DNA from: Paracentrotus lividus
Taxonomy: Eukaryota; Echinodermata; Echinoidea; Camarodonta; Echinidae
Direction: 5' to 3'
DNA length: 64,000 bases
Assembly: GCA_940671915.1 (NCBI GenBank)
Contig: CALNVZ010000649.1
Location: forward strand, 2,929,946 to 2,993,945
In this document: one piece after another, positions 33,149 to 45,999 of the stretch
Position numbering within the stretch: the stretch's first letter is position 1
How the letters are laid out: every line of letters begins with the position of its first letter
Position numbers and translations under genes: made by a program
The notes under the pieces: generated by a model
What the model saw: the letters and a program-made list of their open reading frames with translations, nothing else
Told to the model about the DNA's origin: nothing
The model's database searches: none

Positions 33149-34606
33149 TCAAACGAATCCGAGTCCAGCCATCACCCCGACATCCACAGCCCTTCCCTTG
33201 ACCTGTGTCTTCTTGAGCGGTGGCTCGTAGCACCATGCTAAGATAAGTCCTAGGATCATCAAGATGTTCTTGGTGATGAAGACCGATGCCGAAACACCGT
33301 GGATCAGCCACAGATGGCAACGGATGGCGAGGTATGGAATGTCCATTAGCGCTACCAGCGTCGAGTTCCTGAAGAGGATGGTGTTGAAGATGACGCTTTT
33401 CGAATGCCGCATCTTCTCCTGCGCGACGTGATCGTACACCTCGGTCTGGTGATTGACATGGTTGTCGGCTTTGGTGGTCGATACGAAACTGTTGCTCTTC
33501 TCTTTCCTGTCGGCCGCCGCTCCTTGGCGATGCGGCTTGTCCAAGGTTAACGGCTCCACCTTGCAGTTCTGGTTGTAGTTCCAGTAGCTGAAGTTGAGAC
33601 TCTGGCTCAGTTTTGTTTGGGAGATGGGTGTCCCAGGACTCGTGTCGGAGCAAAGGTTGTCATAGCTCTTGCAACGTTTGGTCTGCGTCTTGCAGCTCTT
33701 GCTGAGTTCACTTACAAACATGTCGTTTCTAAGCTGGATGACCTTTCTCTCAAAATGCGGGTGATCCATGTTGTCCATGGACTTTGCTGTCCTGATTTCG
33801 GGTCGCTGTATATCCGATTTCTGTATCTTGACTCTCACTTCTGTTTGTTTGCTTGATGAGGCTTTCTCACGATCGACGTGTTGCCGTTTCTTTGGAGCTT
33901 TCTTGACTTTAGGCTGTTGATTGTGGCTCTTCTGTGATGCCATGATCCGCAAGCTTACCATGGGAAGCAGCGGAAGAACGAACCAAGCACAACCAAAAAC
34001 CATGATGACATTCCGCAGGATCGTCGGGTAATCGTCACTGGCTCCTCGAACGTGAAGCATCCCAAGGATATCACAACCATCAAGGATAGAGAACCCAACA
34101 ACTTTCCCAAGCACGGGAAGACGCAGTTTGTACTTTAAATTGTTGACATCGCTGTCATGGCAATGTGTTAGAAGCAAGAAGCTGATGCCTGTCAAAGAAA
34201 TTGCGATCTGGAGCATCTGAGGTGTGAAGACCCAGTGCTTCTCGCTCGGTCTATGAACATTGTTGTACAGTCGTACTATTTTGGCGATCAGCAACGGCGC
34301 GAACACCAACCATGACATGTAAGCGTAGAGGAACTCCTTGAGGATATTCCCCCGAGGTTGCTGGGGTAGGTGTGAGCTCGGACCAAGTCCAAGATGAGGT
34401 AGGACTAGTCCGATGAGCCAGAAGACCACGACTGCAGCGTCGACTACGACCCAGATGTAACCACGGGCGAACCCCGTACCTTCGGTGTGGTGAATGAGGA
34501 AAAGATCGAGGAAAGCACTCTGTGAGGCCAGCATCAGGACGCAGAGGATGCCGAGAAAGATCCGGCCTGCTCGCTGGGATCTCGTCAGCCTCGAAATAAA
34601 TGTCAT
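33149..34606 (-). CDS. TMEM121: TMEM121-family multi-pass membrane protein
   Basis: Single-exon gene of 485 residues. Family features in order: hydrophobic segments at about residues 14-35, 48-69, 90-108, 129-147 and 201-225; then the conserved-type stretch SILDGCDILGMLHV before segment 5; and near the C-terminus LFRNSTLVALMDIPYLA and SASVFITKNILMILGLIL, which correspond to the LFRDSRVSAIFVGKN region of vertebrate TMEM121. TMEM121 proteins also have an intronless coding region; their molecular role is poorly known. Between residues about 226 and 405 lies a basic, Ser/Gln/Lys-rich loop much longer than in TMEM121 (about 320 residues) and nearer in total length to TMEM121B. The start at 34606 has A at -3 and sets the first membrane segment 13 residues in. 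A TATA-like TTTATATT lies on this strand about 70 bases upstream. GC content is clearly higher than in flanking DNA. The paralogue (TMEM121 or 121B) is not certain. Confidence 0.88.
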   Translation of the reverse strand: MTFISRLTRSQRAGRIFLGILCVLMLASQSAFLDLFLIHHTEGTGFARGYIWVVVDAAVVVFWLIGLVLPHLGLGPSSHLPQQPRGNILKEFLYAYMSWLVFAPLLIAKIVRLYNNVHRPSEKHWVFTPQMLQIAISLTGISFLLLTHCHDSDVNNLKYKLRLPVLGKVVGFSILDGCDILGMLHVRGASDDYPTILRNVIMVFGCAWFVLPLLPMVSLRIMASQKSHNQQPKVKKAPKKRQHVDREKASSSKQTEVRVKIQKSDIQRPEIRTAKSMDNMDHPHFERKVIQLRNDMFVSELSKSCKTQTKRCKSYDNLCSDTSPGTPISQTKLSQSLNFSYWNYNQNCKVEPLTLDKPHRQGAAADRKEKSNSFVSTTKADNHVNHQTEVYDHVAQEKMRHSKSVIFNTILFRNSTLVALMDIPYLAIRCHLWLIHGVSASVFITKNILMILGLILAWCYEPPLKKTQVKGRAVDVGVMAGLGFV

Positions 34607-35635
34607 TGTGAATGTGTTTGGTTTCGGATTCCGATTCTATCTTTCAAAAGGCATTGAAATTGTATACGCAGTCAATATAAATTCATGGTAGGTATAATTA
34701 TATAGATTACTTCATAGTCGTGTTCATTATATCGCAACTGTTCAGTTCAAATTTAATGAGCTAGCGTCGTCGCCAAAAAGTACAGCAAAATTAGTCGAAA
34801 ACTGTGCATGAAAAGTACGTATCCTGACACTTGTGAAGATCCGTTGAATACAATAAGTTTCCAATCATAAAGATTACTTCTTGCACTGGCTCCAGAAGTT
34901 TGGGAAGGATGACTGGAATTAATAAACAATCCTAAAACGTATCGTCTTGGAGAACGCAAATAATCGATCAAAAGCGTTGAACTATTTTCAAAATTTCATG
35001 ATGCTAATATGTAAGTCCAAGTCCATCAACATGATCAGTTTGAAAAGTTTGTTAGTTTTGAAAAACAAACGAAACAATCGAATAAAAGTTCATTATAGAA
35101 ATAGTAGCACTCCAAGTATCCCTGTCACGATCCTACAGATTAAAATCCACACCTAACCGTTTAAGAGCAGAGCTCCTGTAAATATAATGACAACTCGATC
35201 GTCATAGCTTAGTCATAAAATAATGGGCTCGGCCTGATGCGACTTTCCTCCAGTTTAGAAGAGGTTTGGCAAAAGCTCTAGGTTTTGAAAAGAGTGGACA
35301 GTAGCTATAGTGCGTAACAGGTTCGCGATATGCTGTACTATGTGCAAGCAAAATAGTTGTCCGTGGATGCGTATCGGGGGAGGGGTTCTAACAGTAGGTG
35401 GGGGCGAACACAGGGGAACGGGCGTAACAGCCTTCCTGAACGAGTTAAAATGAAGTCATGACCGAAAATAATATGTGGACGATCTTTGGAACCAGGTTGT
35501 GCTTTTGTTTGTTGATTTAAACATTCATTTATTTCAATTCTCTTTCATAATATAGGCGTGAAGTATTCGGTATGATAACATTGTAAACAGTTGACGTCTT
35601 TGTTTATTCGACGCTACTTCAAGTAATTAATTAAC
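34607..35635. other. 5' flank of the TMEM121-like gene, non-coding
   Basis: Probable promoter-side sequence of the minus-strand gene. No second gene seen. Short open frames have no family signature. Confidence 0.45.
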
Positions 35636-36230
35636 AATGAAATCAATCAATCAATCATTCAGTCATTCATTTTATATCGTTTAGTCGCAGTGAAGTAGGC
35701 CTTTTCTATTGTTGAAATTGTAAATATTTAATTAAACCTTCATTCTACTTCACCCAAGAACTGAGGGAATAAGTCAGTGATCTAAAGAGATTAAAATCAA
35801 AATTTAACTATAATTTTAGACATTCATAGACCACATGATGATCACACTTGTATTGAGCCCACTTATTGTGTTAGAAAATATAATATACGGAATACGTATA
35901 ACCAAATTATATGAAAAACGACAATGATTAAAACAAAGAAATCGTCAATCAATCAATCAAACAATTACTAAACAACCAATCAATCAGTGAATTAATCAAT
36001 CTATCTGTGAATCAATCAATCAATCAATCAGTCCTCCACTTAATCAATGAATCTAATATCTAAACAAATCAATCAACCAAACAACCAAACAATCATACGT
36101 ACAATTGATCAATCAAGCAATCAATCAACCAATCCAAAAAAAGATCACCCAAGAAAGAAAAATAAAATCAAAAACCAATCAATCAATCATCAGACAACCA
36201 ATTAACCAATAAAGCAACCAGCATTTGTTT
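35636..36230 (+). repeat. interrupted (AATC)n microsatellite
   Basis: Repeated CAATCAAT/AATCAATC with AACCAAAC variants, broken by unique sequence at 35680-35940, then dense from 35945 to 36200. Confidence 0.8.
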
Positions 36231-37435
36231 TTGTACTTTTGTTGTGGTTATTTTTCCCCTTTTGTGTTTGGCCAGGGGCTGATATTTATCCGTGTCTGCA
36301 AGGAAAAATAATGATATTTGTTAATTCATTCCGAAAAAATCAAGTAAAGAAATTAAAACTAACCAACTGCTGATTGTATAACAAAAAATATCTTTCCCTA
36401 TCATGGTCATGTTCAATTAGCTTCTTGCAAACGGATTATGTCCTGATAATACGAAACGACAAGAGACGGAAAGGAGGGACTCTCCTGAATAATTAAGGGA
36501 TTTCTGATCCTTGTTGGAACATGTGCCCTGAAAAATTTAAGTTTTAATGAGATAATTCCGAAGCCTTGCCGGGAATTATCTCAAAATTGGAGGCAGGTAG
36601 AGGAGTTTCACAAGTGGAGAAGGTGTTTTGCTTTGATAATAATGGTCTTGGTCCTAAAGAAGAGGTTTTGATTATAGACTTTAGGTAGCATCTAGAAGAA
36701 AAAGATAATTTCCTAGTTTATATGCATTTGGCCTGCCCCTTGCATTATATTATGGGATGCTTTAAAGACGGTATTTATGCACATAATGAATATGAATTTG
36801 ACTTTTTCCCCTTCAAATATTGTTTTTCAACAAATCACATGAATAACATTTTGATAACATTTTGATTGGATATGGAACATAAGTTACGGCTAAAGCTAAA
36901 ATGAATAAGCCTTATGTGCTGGCAACCCGCAATATTATTCATTTTTTATGATAAATATTTATTCTAAAAATAATTTTAAAAATGGAGATCTACGATACCT
37001 CCGGGCTTCGTTTACCACAACATCAATTAATAGATTTAACACTTGTCTTTTTATTAGCGAGATGAAGCTGAGTCAATGCTTTTTCTAATCTATTATTGAA
37101 TTAATCAAAATTTTTAGACTAACAAATGCAGTTTTAAAAAGTCTTTCATAATCACATTAATATCGTTTGACCTAGAATTACCTCTCTCGGAACCCAAATG
37201 CATCGAGCGAGCCTATAGCAGCAGACGGTAGACATGTGCATAGCATCAAGAGTGTTTATGCATGGACCAATTATACTTTCGAACTATTATTATGAGTAAC
37301 ATATCCGGGTATAATATCCCTTTAATTATCAGTGCCAGACTCCATGATATTTTTCTCAGAATATAATTATTTTTGTTCATCATCTGATCATGGACACGAC
37401 TGATCATTCCGTGATGGATCAATAAGGTTGGGTAC
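36231..37435. other. non-coding, with a small hairpin
   Basis: GAGATAATTCC … GGGAATTATCTC (about 36550-36583) forms a 12-base stem. Otherwise nothing is supported. Confidence 0.4.
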
Positions 37436-37439
37436 ACCT

Positions 37440-37860
37440 GGTCGTGTCGGAGGTCCGTTGTCCGAACATGAAATGAGGTTCGCTATTCCGATTGTTCGTT
37501 TGTCCGAAAGTGCACATTCCTATGCCTGAATATTCGTTTGTCCGAAAAATGAATTAATCTTTGCTTGTCTGAATATTTGATGCCATAGTTCGAAAGTTCT
37601 TTCGGCGGAAAATGAAATATGGTTCGTTATTCCGAAAATTAAATATGGTTCCTTATTCCGACGGTTCGTTGGTCCGAAAATGAAATGGGTTTGTAAGTGT
37701 TACAAACAGTATTACTTTTGTGGACATAATGTTATTCATTTTTAGACTTACCAACCCTATTTCACTTTTGAACCAACAAACCTTTGGAATAACGACTAAA
37801 GAAATTCATTTTCGGACTAACGAACCCAATTTTATTTTCAGATCAACAAACGAGAAAAAA
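37440..37860. repeat. degenerate repeat of GTTCGTTTGTCCGAAAATGAAAT, partly inverted
   Basis: About seven imperfect copies of GTTCGTTxxTCCGAAAATGA in direct orientation (37440-37690) are followed by inverse forms (TTCATTTTCGGACTAACGAA at about 37806), so the block could fold back. No coding support. Confidence 0.65.
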
Positions 37861-38825
37861 AAAATGGAAACGGAAAAAAAAAAGAAAAAAAAAAACCGTC
37901 AGCCCATTCCCGACTTTTCCATGTTATCTGCATCATTGTTGTTGAATACAACCCAGTCATGTATATAAAATGACATTAATCATGATGATTGTTGTCGTAC
38001 ATTAGTTTATGATCGACTAGACATGGTAATCTTTTCCGCTCAGTTCTATGCTACATTTTGTCTGGAAGCTCACAGACTGGCTGTATTTAGTTGATTTAAT
38101 TGAAGATTTAATTTAACTTTGTTTACTGTAAACAAAATATTGAAAAGAAGGGAACTGGGTTGTGAAAACAATAGGTGTTTGCATGTTTTTGTGACAGATT
38201 GATGAATATAATCCGGTTTAAATCTTTAAAATGATTTCGACATCGGTATGTCATAAATATTTCGTTTTTGAAAATTCAAAAAAAAAAAAAACAACAACAA
38301 TAGATGTTTGTGAATTTATCACCGTGCAAAGGTTCAGACTTGTCGAAGTATGATAATAGTAATAAAGGAGTAATTAACATACCATTTTATTCACGCTACA
38401 TGCCACGCGATCATAAATGCTATAGTGTCAAAGAACATGTCAAGTATATCCGTATTTTGTGTATTTTTTTTCATACTTCATGTTTAGTCACGATATTAAG
38501 TATGTTATCAATTAGTGTGATTGTAAATGTATGATGTATTTGACATAATGCCCCAAGTTTGCAGAAAGTCCATTCGATCACGCGTTACCATGGTTACCAC
38601 AAGGTTCATATGAAAATTAAATAAGCAAGAAACGGTGGTCATTATTTAAGACATTTATATTAACACAAAACGTATCAATACTTACTATTTTGTGAAATTA
38701 TATTTCTACCCAAAGTTTCTGTTTTGATATGTGATAGGCTATACCTGCAAAATATTATTGATCTTGATTTTTCGTCCAATCTATTCATTTCACAATTTCA
38801 CGGTTATGTGAAATGACGTCACAGT
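37861..38825. other. non-coding AT-rich stretch
   Basis: A-rich run at 37855-37895 and poly-A at 38280. No gene is supported. Confidence 0.45.
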
Positions 38826-38968
38826 AGTGGCGGATCCAGGATTTCAGGATAGGGAGGGGGGGGGCCGCCGCCGATTCCCCCCGATTTTAACATGTAAAGT
38901 CGATGAGCGGTTTTCAATTTATAGGGGGGGGGGGCGCGTCCCCTGCGCCCCCGCCTGGATCCGCCACT
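38826..38968. mobile_element. small MITE with AGTGGCGGATCCAGG ends
   Basis: AGTGGCGGATCCAGG (38826-38840) is repeated exactly in inverse at 38954-38968. Two poly-G stretches and ttttaacatgtaaagtcgat lie inside. Related pieces occur at 49131-49255 and as fragments near 51618, 61008, 61478 and 63072. Confidence 0.8.
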
Positions 38969-40389
38969 GCACAGCTCCATACTATCCTGTTAAAGGTAAT
39001 GAAATCAGTGCGATCATATTCAATAATGTGATGCGTATCAACACCTGACATTAAACCAATATAATAAGAGGTCAGCGCTTAGGCCTTTTTCGCCTCCATA
39101 AAATTCGTTTTGACTATAAATAGAGCATTATCATGACATTTTGAAGTACAAGAGCAGCCTGCGGTAAACCCACCCATAAATTGTCATAATTTTGTAAAAG
39201 ATTAACTCGTCAATATACGAGACCAAGCAGGTTATTTTACTACATGTATGCCGATCAATATTTCGACAATGTCAAGTCAAATTCTATGCGATATAATTAT
39301 TCATATAGAGTGTGACAGGGTAGTTCTGTAGAATTTTGTGTTGTATGGGCATGTAAAATATATTTTATATTATTATGAAGATAATACGTTATGAAATGAG
39401 TAATTTAAAGTTGTCGGTAAACTCGGTACAGACACTAAGGTGATGAACTGTACACGTATGCTCGTTCCCGATTTTTTGGGAAGAGGGGTATTATTAGGGG
39501 CTCTCAGGTAGGGGGAAAACCCGAAAAATCGTTAAAATTTTCCAATTAGGGGTAATTCTCATTTTTTCCAAGAAAATCCTGAAATAGGGTCCGAAATATG
39601 GTCCGGAAAACATGTGAAAACTTAAGGGGTAATTTGCTGGCTCCCCCTCCAGAAGCATGTAATAGGGGGTAATTTTGACACAGCTTCCCCTCTAAAAGCC
39701 TACAGGGGTATCTCTAAGAATCCGGAAGTAGCATACGTGAGTAGGGGAGGGGGGGGGGCAGTGAATAAATCAAATCAAGCTCATTGCTTATTGATTTGTT
39801 TTTTGGGGGGGAGTTGAGGTGACTCGACACCCTCTGAGACGTCACACATTCACCTCGTTCATAGATCAATTACTACAAATCGGCGATTCCTATCCGATTC
39901 CTTTATACAGATATTTTTTGGGGAAATGAATTTTGTACCTGTCACCTTCTTTTGCAACATATTCGGTTATGCGTTACATTTATGAATATGATTCAAGAAA
40001 GGTGTCATTGTAAAGGTAAGTAGTTTGTCTTCAATTATATAAGAAATAAATATAAAAAACAGATGAGATGGGAATATAGCTCCTCGAAATATGGATTACT
40101 TTTATTTTCGATACGCACTGTATAGCTAGGATTTGGAAATTATGAGTGGGAGCGTAGATGACAAATAAGAAAAAGGGGGAGGGAGGGGTTTAGGCGCCTT
40201 AAAAAAAAAATAGCATGAAAGTGCCATGTGAGGTATCCCCCTCCCACATAGAGGCACTTGCCTGCTGATCCACTTGCCTGAATCTACCCCTGTATAGGCG
40301 CCCCCAAGCATTTCCTCTTAAAAAAAAAAAATCATGATCCATTACATCATCATTTTATCACGTATTATTCAATAAATGGGCATATCATA
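38969..40389. other. non-coding, with G/A homopolymers
   Basis: Includes a run of gggta-containing segments (39480-39720) and G-runs (about 39748). No gene is supported. Confidence 0.45.
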
Positions 40390-40404
40390 ATTATGAGTCA
40401 TTAT

Positions 40405-40700
40405 TGAGGGGATGGGGAGGGTGGCAGGGACAGAGGTATAGAGAGAAGACTGAGAGAGAGGAGAGAGGTAGATGAGAGAGAGGAGAAGAGAGAGAGAGAG
40501 AAAGAGAGAGGGGGGGAGAAATGGGGGGGTTCATGGGGAAGCGTAGGGTATGGGGGGTGTGTGGGGGGGGGGGCACGCAGAGACATCGATACTGTTTGAC
40601 AACTTGGTTTCAGTCGTTTTCTCAGGAAACCATGAAAGGAAATATCTCATGAACACACACACACACACACACACACACCACACACACACCACACACACAC
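40405..40700 (+). repeat. GA-rich, G-rich and CA microsatellites
   Basis: (GA)n with interruptions at 40440-40520, G-rich up to 40573, and (CA)n at 40652-40700. Confidence 0.85.
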
Positions 40701-41084
40701 CAATATATACTTTTATAATCATGTAATGCAGACAATGTGATACTATTATTTTCGTCAATTTCATGTAGATGCTCTTTTTTCTTTAATTGCAATTCTATAA
40801 CATATCTTTCTGACTATAAATAACTTGACATTGAAAGAGTTAGAACGGCGTGAAGAGTTAGATGACACAGGGAAATTTAAGGAACTCTCTTAACGGACAA
40901 GTAATTGATGGTTTCCTTATAAACGATAATCGATTTAAATCTGTGCTGAAAGTTTGTCAAAATGTAGTAATATGTGGGGATAAAAATATGCAGAAAATTT
41001 GGAGATAATTGTGTTAAATATTTAGCCGCACGAAGAGGCAGAGGAAATGAAACATGTTTCCAGGTCAACTGCAAAAAAATATAC

Positions 41085-41395
41085 TTTTCCTCTCTCTTTC
41101 TCTCTCGCTTTCATTCACTCCACTCCTACTCTCTCTCTCTCTCTCCCTCCCCCTCTCTCTCTCTCTCTCTCTCCCCCTCCTCCCTCTCTGTCATTTGTAT
41201 TCTCCCTATCTCCTTCTTTTCCTCTCTTTTTTTCTCTTATATATTATCCCTTCTCTCTCTCTCTTTCCTCTCTCTTTCTCTCTCTCTCTCCCCTGCGCAT
41301 CCATTTTCTCTCATATTGAAAATAAGCGCAACAAAATAAATGAAAGAGAGAGAGAGAAAATGAAAGAGTATATGTGTGTGTGTGTGTGTGTGTGC

Positions 41396-41428
<33 letters not shown>

Positions 41429-41480
41429 AGAGAGAGAGAGGGGGACAGGGAGCGATTGAGAGAGCTAGAGAGGGAGAGAG
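41085..41480 (+). repeat. CT tract followed by GA, GT, GC and GA tracts
   Basis: Pyrimidine tract (CT)n at 41090-41310, then GA (41342-41360), (GT)n at 41371-41418, a GCGCGC step and GA again to 41480. The complementary CT and GA blocks could pair. Open frames here are artefacts. Confidence 0.85.
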
Positions 41481-42993
41481 AGTTAATATTGCTGTCATGG
41501 TTGTATTGTATAGCACTGAAAAAAAGCTGTGCAGTTATTCCAATTTATAATATTTCGTGACTAAATTCTAGGACACTGGCAAATGTCCAGCCAATTGACA
41601 AATACCCTTTAAAATATTATAAATAGGTTCATAATTGACCATCCCCTCATCATTCACCTCTTCCTCCCCAACGACAAGGCAATTACGATATAGAGGGGCT
41701 CGGGAGGTGGGGTGGGGGGGGGAGGGGGTACTGACCATTATGAATTCTATTATTGATTTTATTGTGATGTTTTTGGTTTTAAATAAATAAACTTGAAACT
41801 TGAACGTGACCAGGTGATGTGTCATGCGAACGCGCGTCGACAAAAAGCATTAAAATAGGGTCTGCTTGCAGCCTCCTGGCGTCGTCATATAAACGCATTC
41901 CATGAAATACTGGTGTATTCAGTTTGATTTAAAAAATATTGATGTTTTCAGAATCAATTTTTGTTTGGGATTCTAAAAATAATGATAATTAACGGCACCC
42001 CCCCCCCCCGATGTGATGTCAAATAGGGGTGCAAATCATACTTTATTAATATAATACGCCATTTAGGGTCCAGCCATTTTTAGAGTGCTTGGACGTTCTT
42101 GGGGAGGACGTTTTGTCTTAGAGCTTGTTTGTTAATAATTTATTGTTTACTGTTGGTATTAATTGTGTTGTATGTTTTGTTTATCAATGGATAATGTATG
42201 TGTATCACTTTAAAGTTCATTAAACCTAGGGCAAGGAAGAAATGCCAGTTTTAATGGGGACCCGACGCTGTCAAGTTGTTTCACGATCTTGGCTTCGTAC
42301 CAAACTGAGATAACGATAAGAATGAACGCAGTCTTTGAACAAAAAAGATACATTTTTTTTTTAAATGATGAATCATGATACTCACGCAGTACAAAGATCT
42401 ATTCAATCGGGTAGCAAGGGTTAATTAACAGATGTTTCATAGTTCAATGTTTATTAGTTTTGATAATGAAAATTGGCGTGGGCGTACTAAATGAATAGCT
42501 AAACGATATGTTCGTGGTACCCTGTACTAGTAAACAAGAAAACAAAAATTAATTTATGAATAATATTTCATTAGGGCCTTTAACACACATCATTACATTC
42601 CACGGGCAATATTATCGAATTCATTATCTGCATTTATTCAGCGGAAGAAATGTGGGGTAAATAAGAATAAATATAATAACATTTTTTCTTCTTTTATTTC
42701 TCTTCTTTTATCTCTTCATAAAACTTAAGGGGTGTCATAACTCTTCTTTTATCTCTTCACGAAAATTAAGGGGTGTCATAAGAACATATTTTTGATAGTG
42801 TACATGTATGAATTGGATATTTTGAACGATGCAATTTTACAATGATGTATTTTCAGAAGCATCTCTAGACTTTAATTAAGGGATAGGGGTTGTGATTTTA
42901 CCAAACTTGTCGACACCAAATAATTATCCGCAATTTTTCAAGAAGCAAGCTGAAGAAATCAAATTTTCTTTCCTGCAGGAAAAAAAAAATCAT

Positions 42994-43031
<38 letters not shown>

Positions 43032-43282
43032 GAGACAAAATAATCGTCGAAAGGGGGGGGGGGGGTATCGGATTTAACGCCCCATTGAATGTTCAACATG
43101 TTGAATAGATACACCCCTTTTTATCAAATTAAAAGCATGATTTTGTAAATTTTTAGTAAATGCAATACATTGTTAGTATATGAAATGCTAACAAAACCCG
43201 ATTGTTGTGAAATGCTATTGTTTTTTATTATTATGAAAACATTAACTATAAATGATTATCATCCTTTTGGCCTTAAACCTGG
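41481..43282. other. non-coding, with possible LINE tail and a 41-bp tandem pair
   Basis: tttaaataaataaacttgaa (about 41778) resembles a non-LTR 3' tail. CTCTTCTTTTATCTCTTCA plus about 20 bases occurs twice (42700-42739, 42741-42780). Poly-A 42998-43029 and G-run at 43055. No gene is supported. Confidence 0.5.
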
Positions 43283-43750
43283 TGTATTATTTTGGTAACA
43301 AAAAAGGAATTGGCACAAAACCCGATCAAATGTGGTTATATGTTGTCCACATTGCACTAAAAGATATGTGTGAGAGATCTTGTGACATTCGTTTCATTAT
43401 TTCCGATGAATTTCATAGAATATGTTTCAATTGAAGCGTAATTTAACTGCCGTTAAGACCTCTGCTGACAGGTTCGCATGCCGGAGGTTACGACGTGAAT
43501 TAGTGCGCACGATATGTGTGTAACACCCACACAAGAGAATCCCCATTGGTTTTCTATGTGAGCGCTAACCTGAGACGGGTCCTCGACTTATCTTTTTTTA
43601 TCCTTATATTATGAAATAAAGACACTAAAAAGAGATTTCAAGTACTTTAATTTGCTTTATTATTGTTATTGGAGGCAATTTTTCATAATTTATCGTAATG
43701 TGAATCAAAATTAATTTTTCTTTCTCCCGAAACTATACACCAGCTTTAAT
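43283..43750 (+). repeat. dispersed repeat, copy 2 (pairs with 11833-12247)
   Basis: Second copy of the repeat described at 11833, with an extra block of about 40 bases around 43435-43490. Ends with the same AACTATACACCAGCTTTAA, followed here by a CA tract and C-run. Confidence 0.7.
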
Positions 43751-44459
43751 ACACACACACGCAAAAAAGACAACCCCCCCCCCCCCCCAATTAAAAAAAA
43801 TACCCGAAGACAAAATTAAAATATAAACATCATAGAGGGAAATTTATTTACTAACACACCTATATGGACTTTTGGCAAAAAATGCACATTATTATGCGTA
43901 AACATTCTGAAATACTAAAATGAGGAAACTCAGTCCGAGAAACAGTCTACGTAGACCGAAAGATGGCGCTGTTCAAATTCAGTGAAAAGCAAGTTACATG
44001 CTTATTCAAAGGAATTGTTTTCATGAGCCTCAAGAAATGGAAAAGAAAGAGTAACAACTGTGTATGCAGTAGCGTAGACAGCTCCTCAAACTTGGGGAAG
44101 GGGGCTGATTTGCAGTCCACAGGCCTATATTGCCAAGCAAATTTGGAGTATTTGGTGACTTAAAGGAAACACAGACCCCACCCCTCCCCAAACACACTGT
44201 AAACTATAAACTGTAATGTACTTCAACTTAAAAAAAAAAGGAAAAGAGAGTTTTAATAAACAAATAAATAAATCATTTAACATTTAACACTATATATATA
44301 TTAATATAGAGAAAATGAAATATTATATGATAATGAAAGCAGTATCATAATTATGATATATGAAATAATAATACACAGAATACTACACTCGACCAATGAA
44401 GTATTACCTCCTTTACTCCATCAACGCTTGCCTTTTGGTTGTACAGATAAGTGTAATAA

Positions 44460-44781
44460 TAATGCCATCTCCTTCAACATCACCTTTCGTGCTGAAATAT
44501 ACCGGTCATATTCGCAATAACTTTAGTCACATAATAATAGGCTACTAATTAACTATATACAAAAGTATTTCTTCATTCTATTTTCTGTGATGAGGCTCTA
44601 GGATAACTTAGGTAAAAATTAATAATACTTGTAATATGTCTGTGATTTTTAATATTCACGCCACAACAGACTTGTCCGTATCCAAGCATTTTAAAAACTA
44701 AGAGAATTTTCTTTATTTATTATTATTTTTTAAAAATATTATCGATTGATTTTTTTTTAATTCTATTTTTATTTATTTATT

Positions 44782-44814
<33 letters not shown>

Positions 44815-45990
44815 TTTTTTTTTGGGGGGGGGGTGCTACAAATTTATGCCACATGCTAAAGGTTACCATAGTTGCATAGATTGTTTAACTTCACGACGAA
44901 TAACAAACAAAGTGAGTCAGACAGGAATCGCCTGAGAAATTTAATTTGATTAGCCGAGATATTGATGACTGAATATCACCATACTCATAAGCGTATCTGG
45001 GTAGTCTATGAAGAATTTAAAAAAAAAAAATATTTTTATTTATTGTGTATATCGACATGTAATGATTATGAGGAAATAACATCTTCAGGGTTTTCTCTTG
45101 AAACGTTATTACATGCACTGACAGCATGTAGGCTATACACAGCTCAAATTATTGCAAGCCTCCAAGAAGTTACTCAGTCATTCCTCAGAATTGTCCCTTT
45201 GTAGATAGTTGGCTTACTGTGCATGCAAAAAAAAAATCAAATAAGCACATTAGTGAAGATTTGGTGAAAATCGGATAAATGATAAGAAAGTTATGAGTAT
45301 TTGAATATTAATCTCTAATGACATAGGAAATCCCCATTGGCAACGCGGTCACCATTTTGTGATGTCACAAAGGGAGACTCCCCATATGGTGTGCACAAAA
45401 ACTATTCAAAATGTCTCTTTATTTTCATTCTAATGATAGAACAGCTTTTTTTCATGATATATTATGACTTTCATATAATTTATTTACAAGTCATCCCATA
45501 AAAGATTCTTTATTTCTCCTTAGAATCAAGAAAAAGAGGATTTTAGTACAATGTGTACAATAGATTAGGAAAGATCTCCCTGCATTACATCACACATCAT
45601 CGGTCGCGTTGCCAATTGGGATCTCCATATCATAAGTGATCTCAAAATCTAAAAATTCATATCTCTCTTATTCATTGCCTGATTTTTCTGAAACTTTCCC
45701 ATTATGTTCTGATGGTTTGTCTCCATTCACTGAAGCTAAATTTCTCTGAGGGGATAATTCCCCTTTAACCCTTTCAGCTCTTGCCTTTTCTGCTGAAATA
45801 CACCTGTCATATTCGCGTTTATTGTCACATTAATTATCTGTAATAAAGTATTTCTTAATTTTCTGTTCTATGATGAGGCTCGAGGATTAGAAAAAAATAG
45901 AATAATGCTCGTATCATATTTATGATACTCAAGCCACAAGCGAATTTTCCGTATCAAAGCATTCTTAAAATTAGGAGAGAAAATATAATT
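44460..45990. repeat. direct repeats flanking a foldback element
   Basis: A segment of about 230 bases (44480-44710; gctgaaatataccggtcata … ttctgtgatgaggctc … ccacaacagac) recurs diverged at 45795-45975 (gctgaaatacacctgtcata … ttctatgatgaggctcgagg). Between them, 45225-45765 is an imperfect inverted repeat: gaaaatcggataaatgataa and ccccattggcaacgcggtca on the left find inverse partners near 45670 and 45605. TTA/TTTA microsatellites at 44755-44815. Confidence 0.6.
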
Positions 45991-45999
45991 TTTTTCTTT

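Noticed and set aside
33135..33653. 172-codon frame on the minus strand overlapping the TMEM121-like gene
   Set aside because: Shadow frame. The 485-residue frame has the membrane segments and family motifs.
35636..36230. CRISPR-like regular spacing of CAATCAAT repeats
   Set aside because: Simple AATC microsatellite with irregular interruptions in animal DNA. No uniform repeats or spacers.
41054..41560. 168-codon open frame rich in Ser/Leu/Pro then Cys/Val and Arg/Glu
   Set aside because: It follows CT, GT and GA microsatellites exactly, and composition changes with the repeat type.
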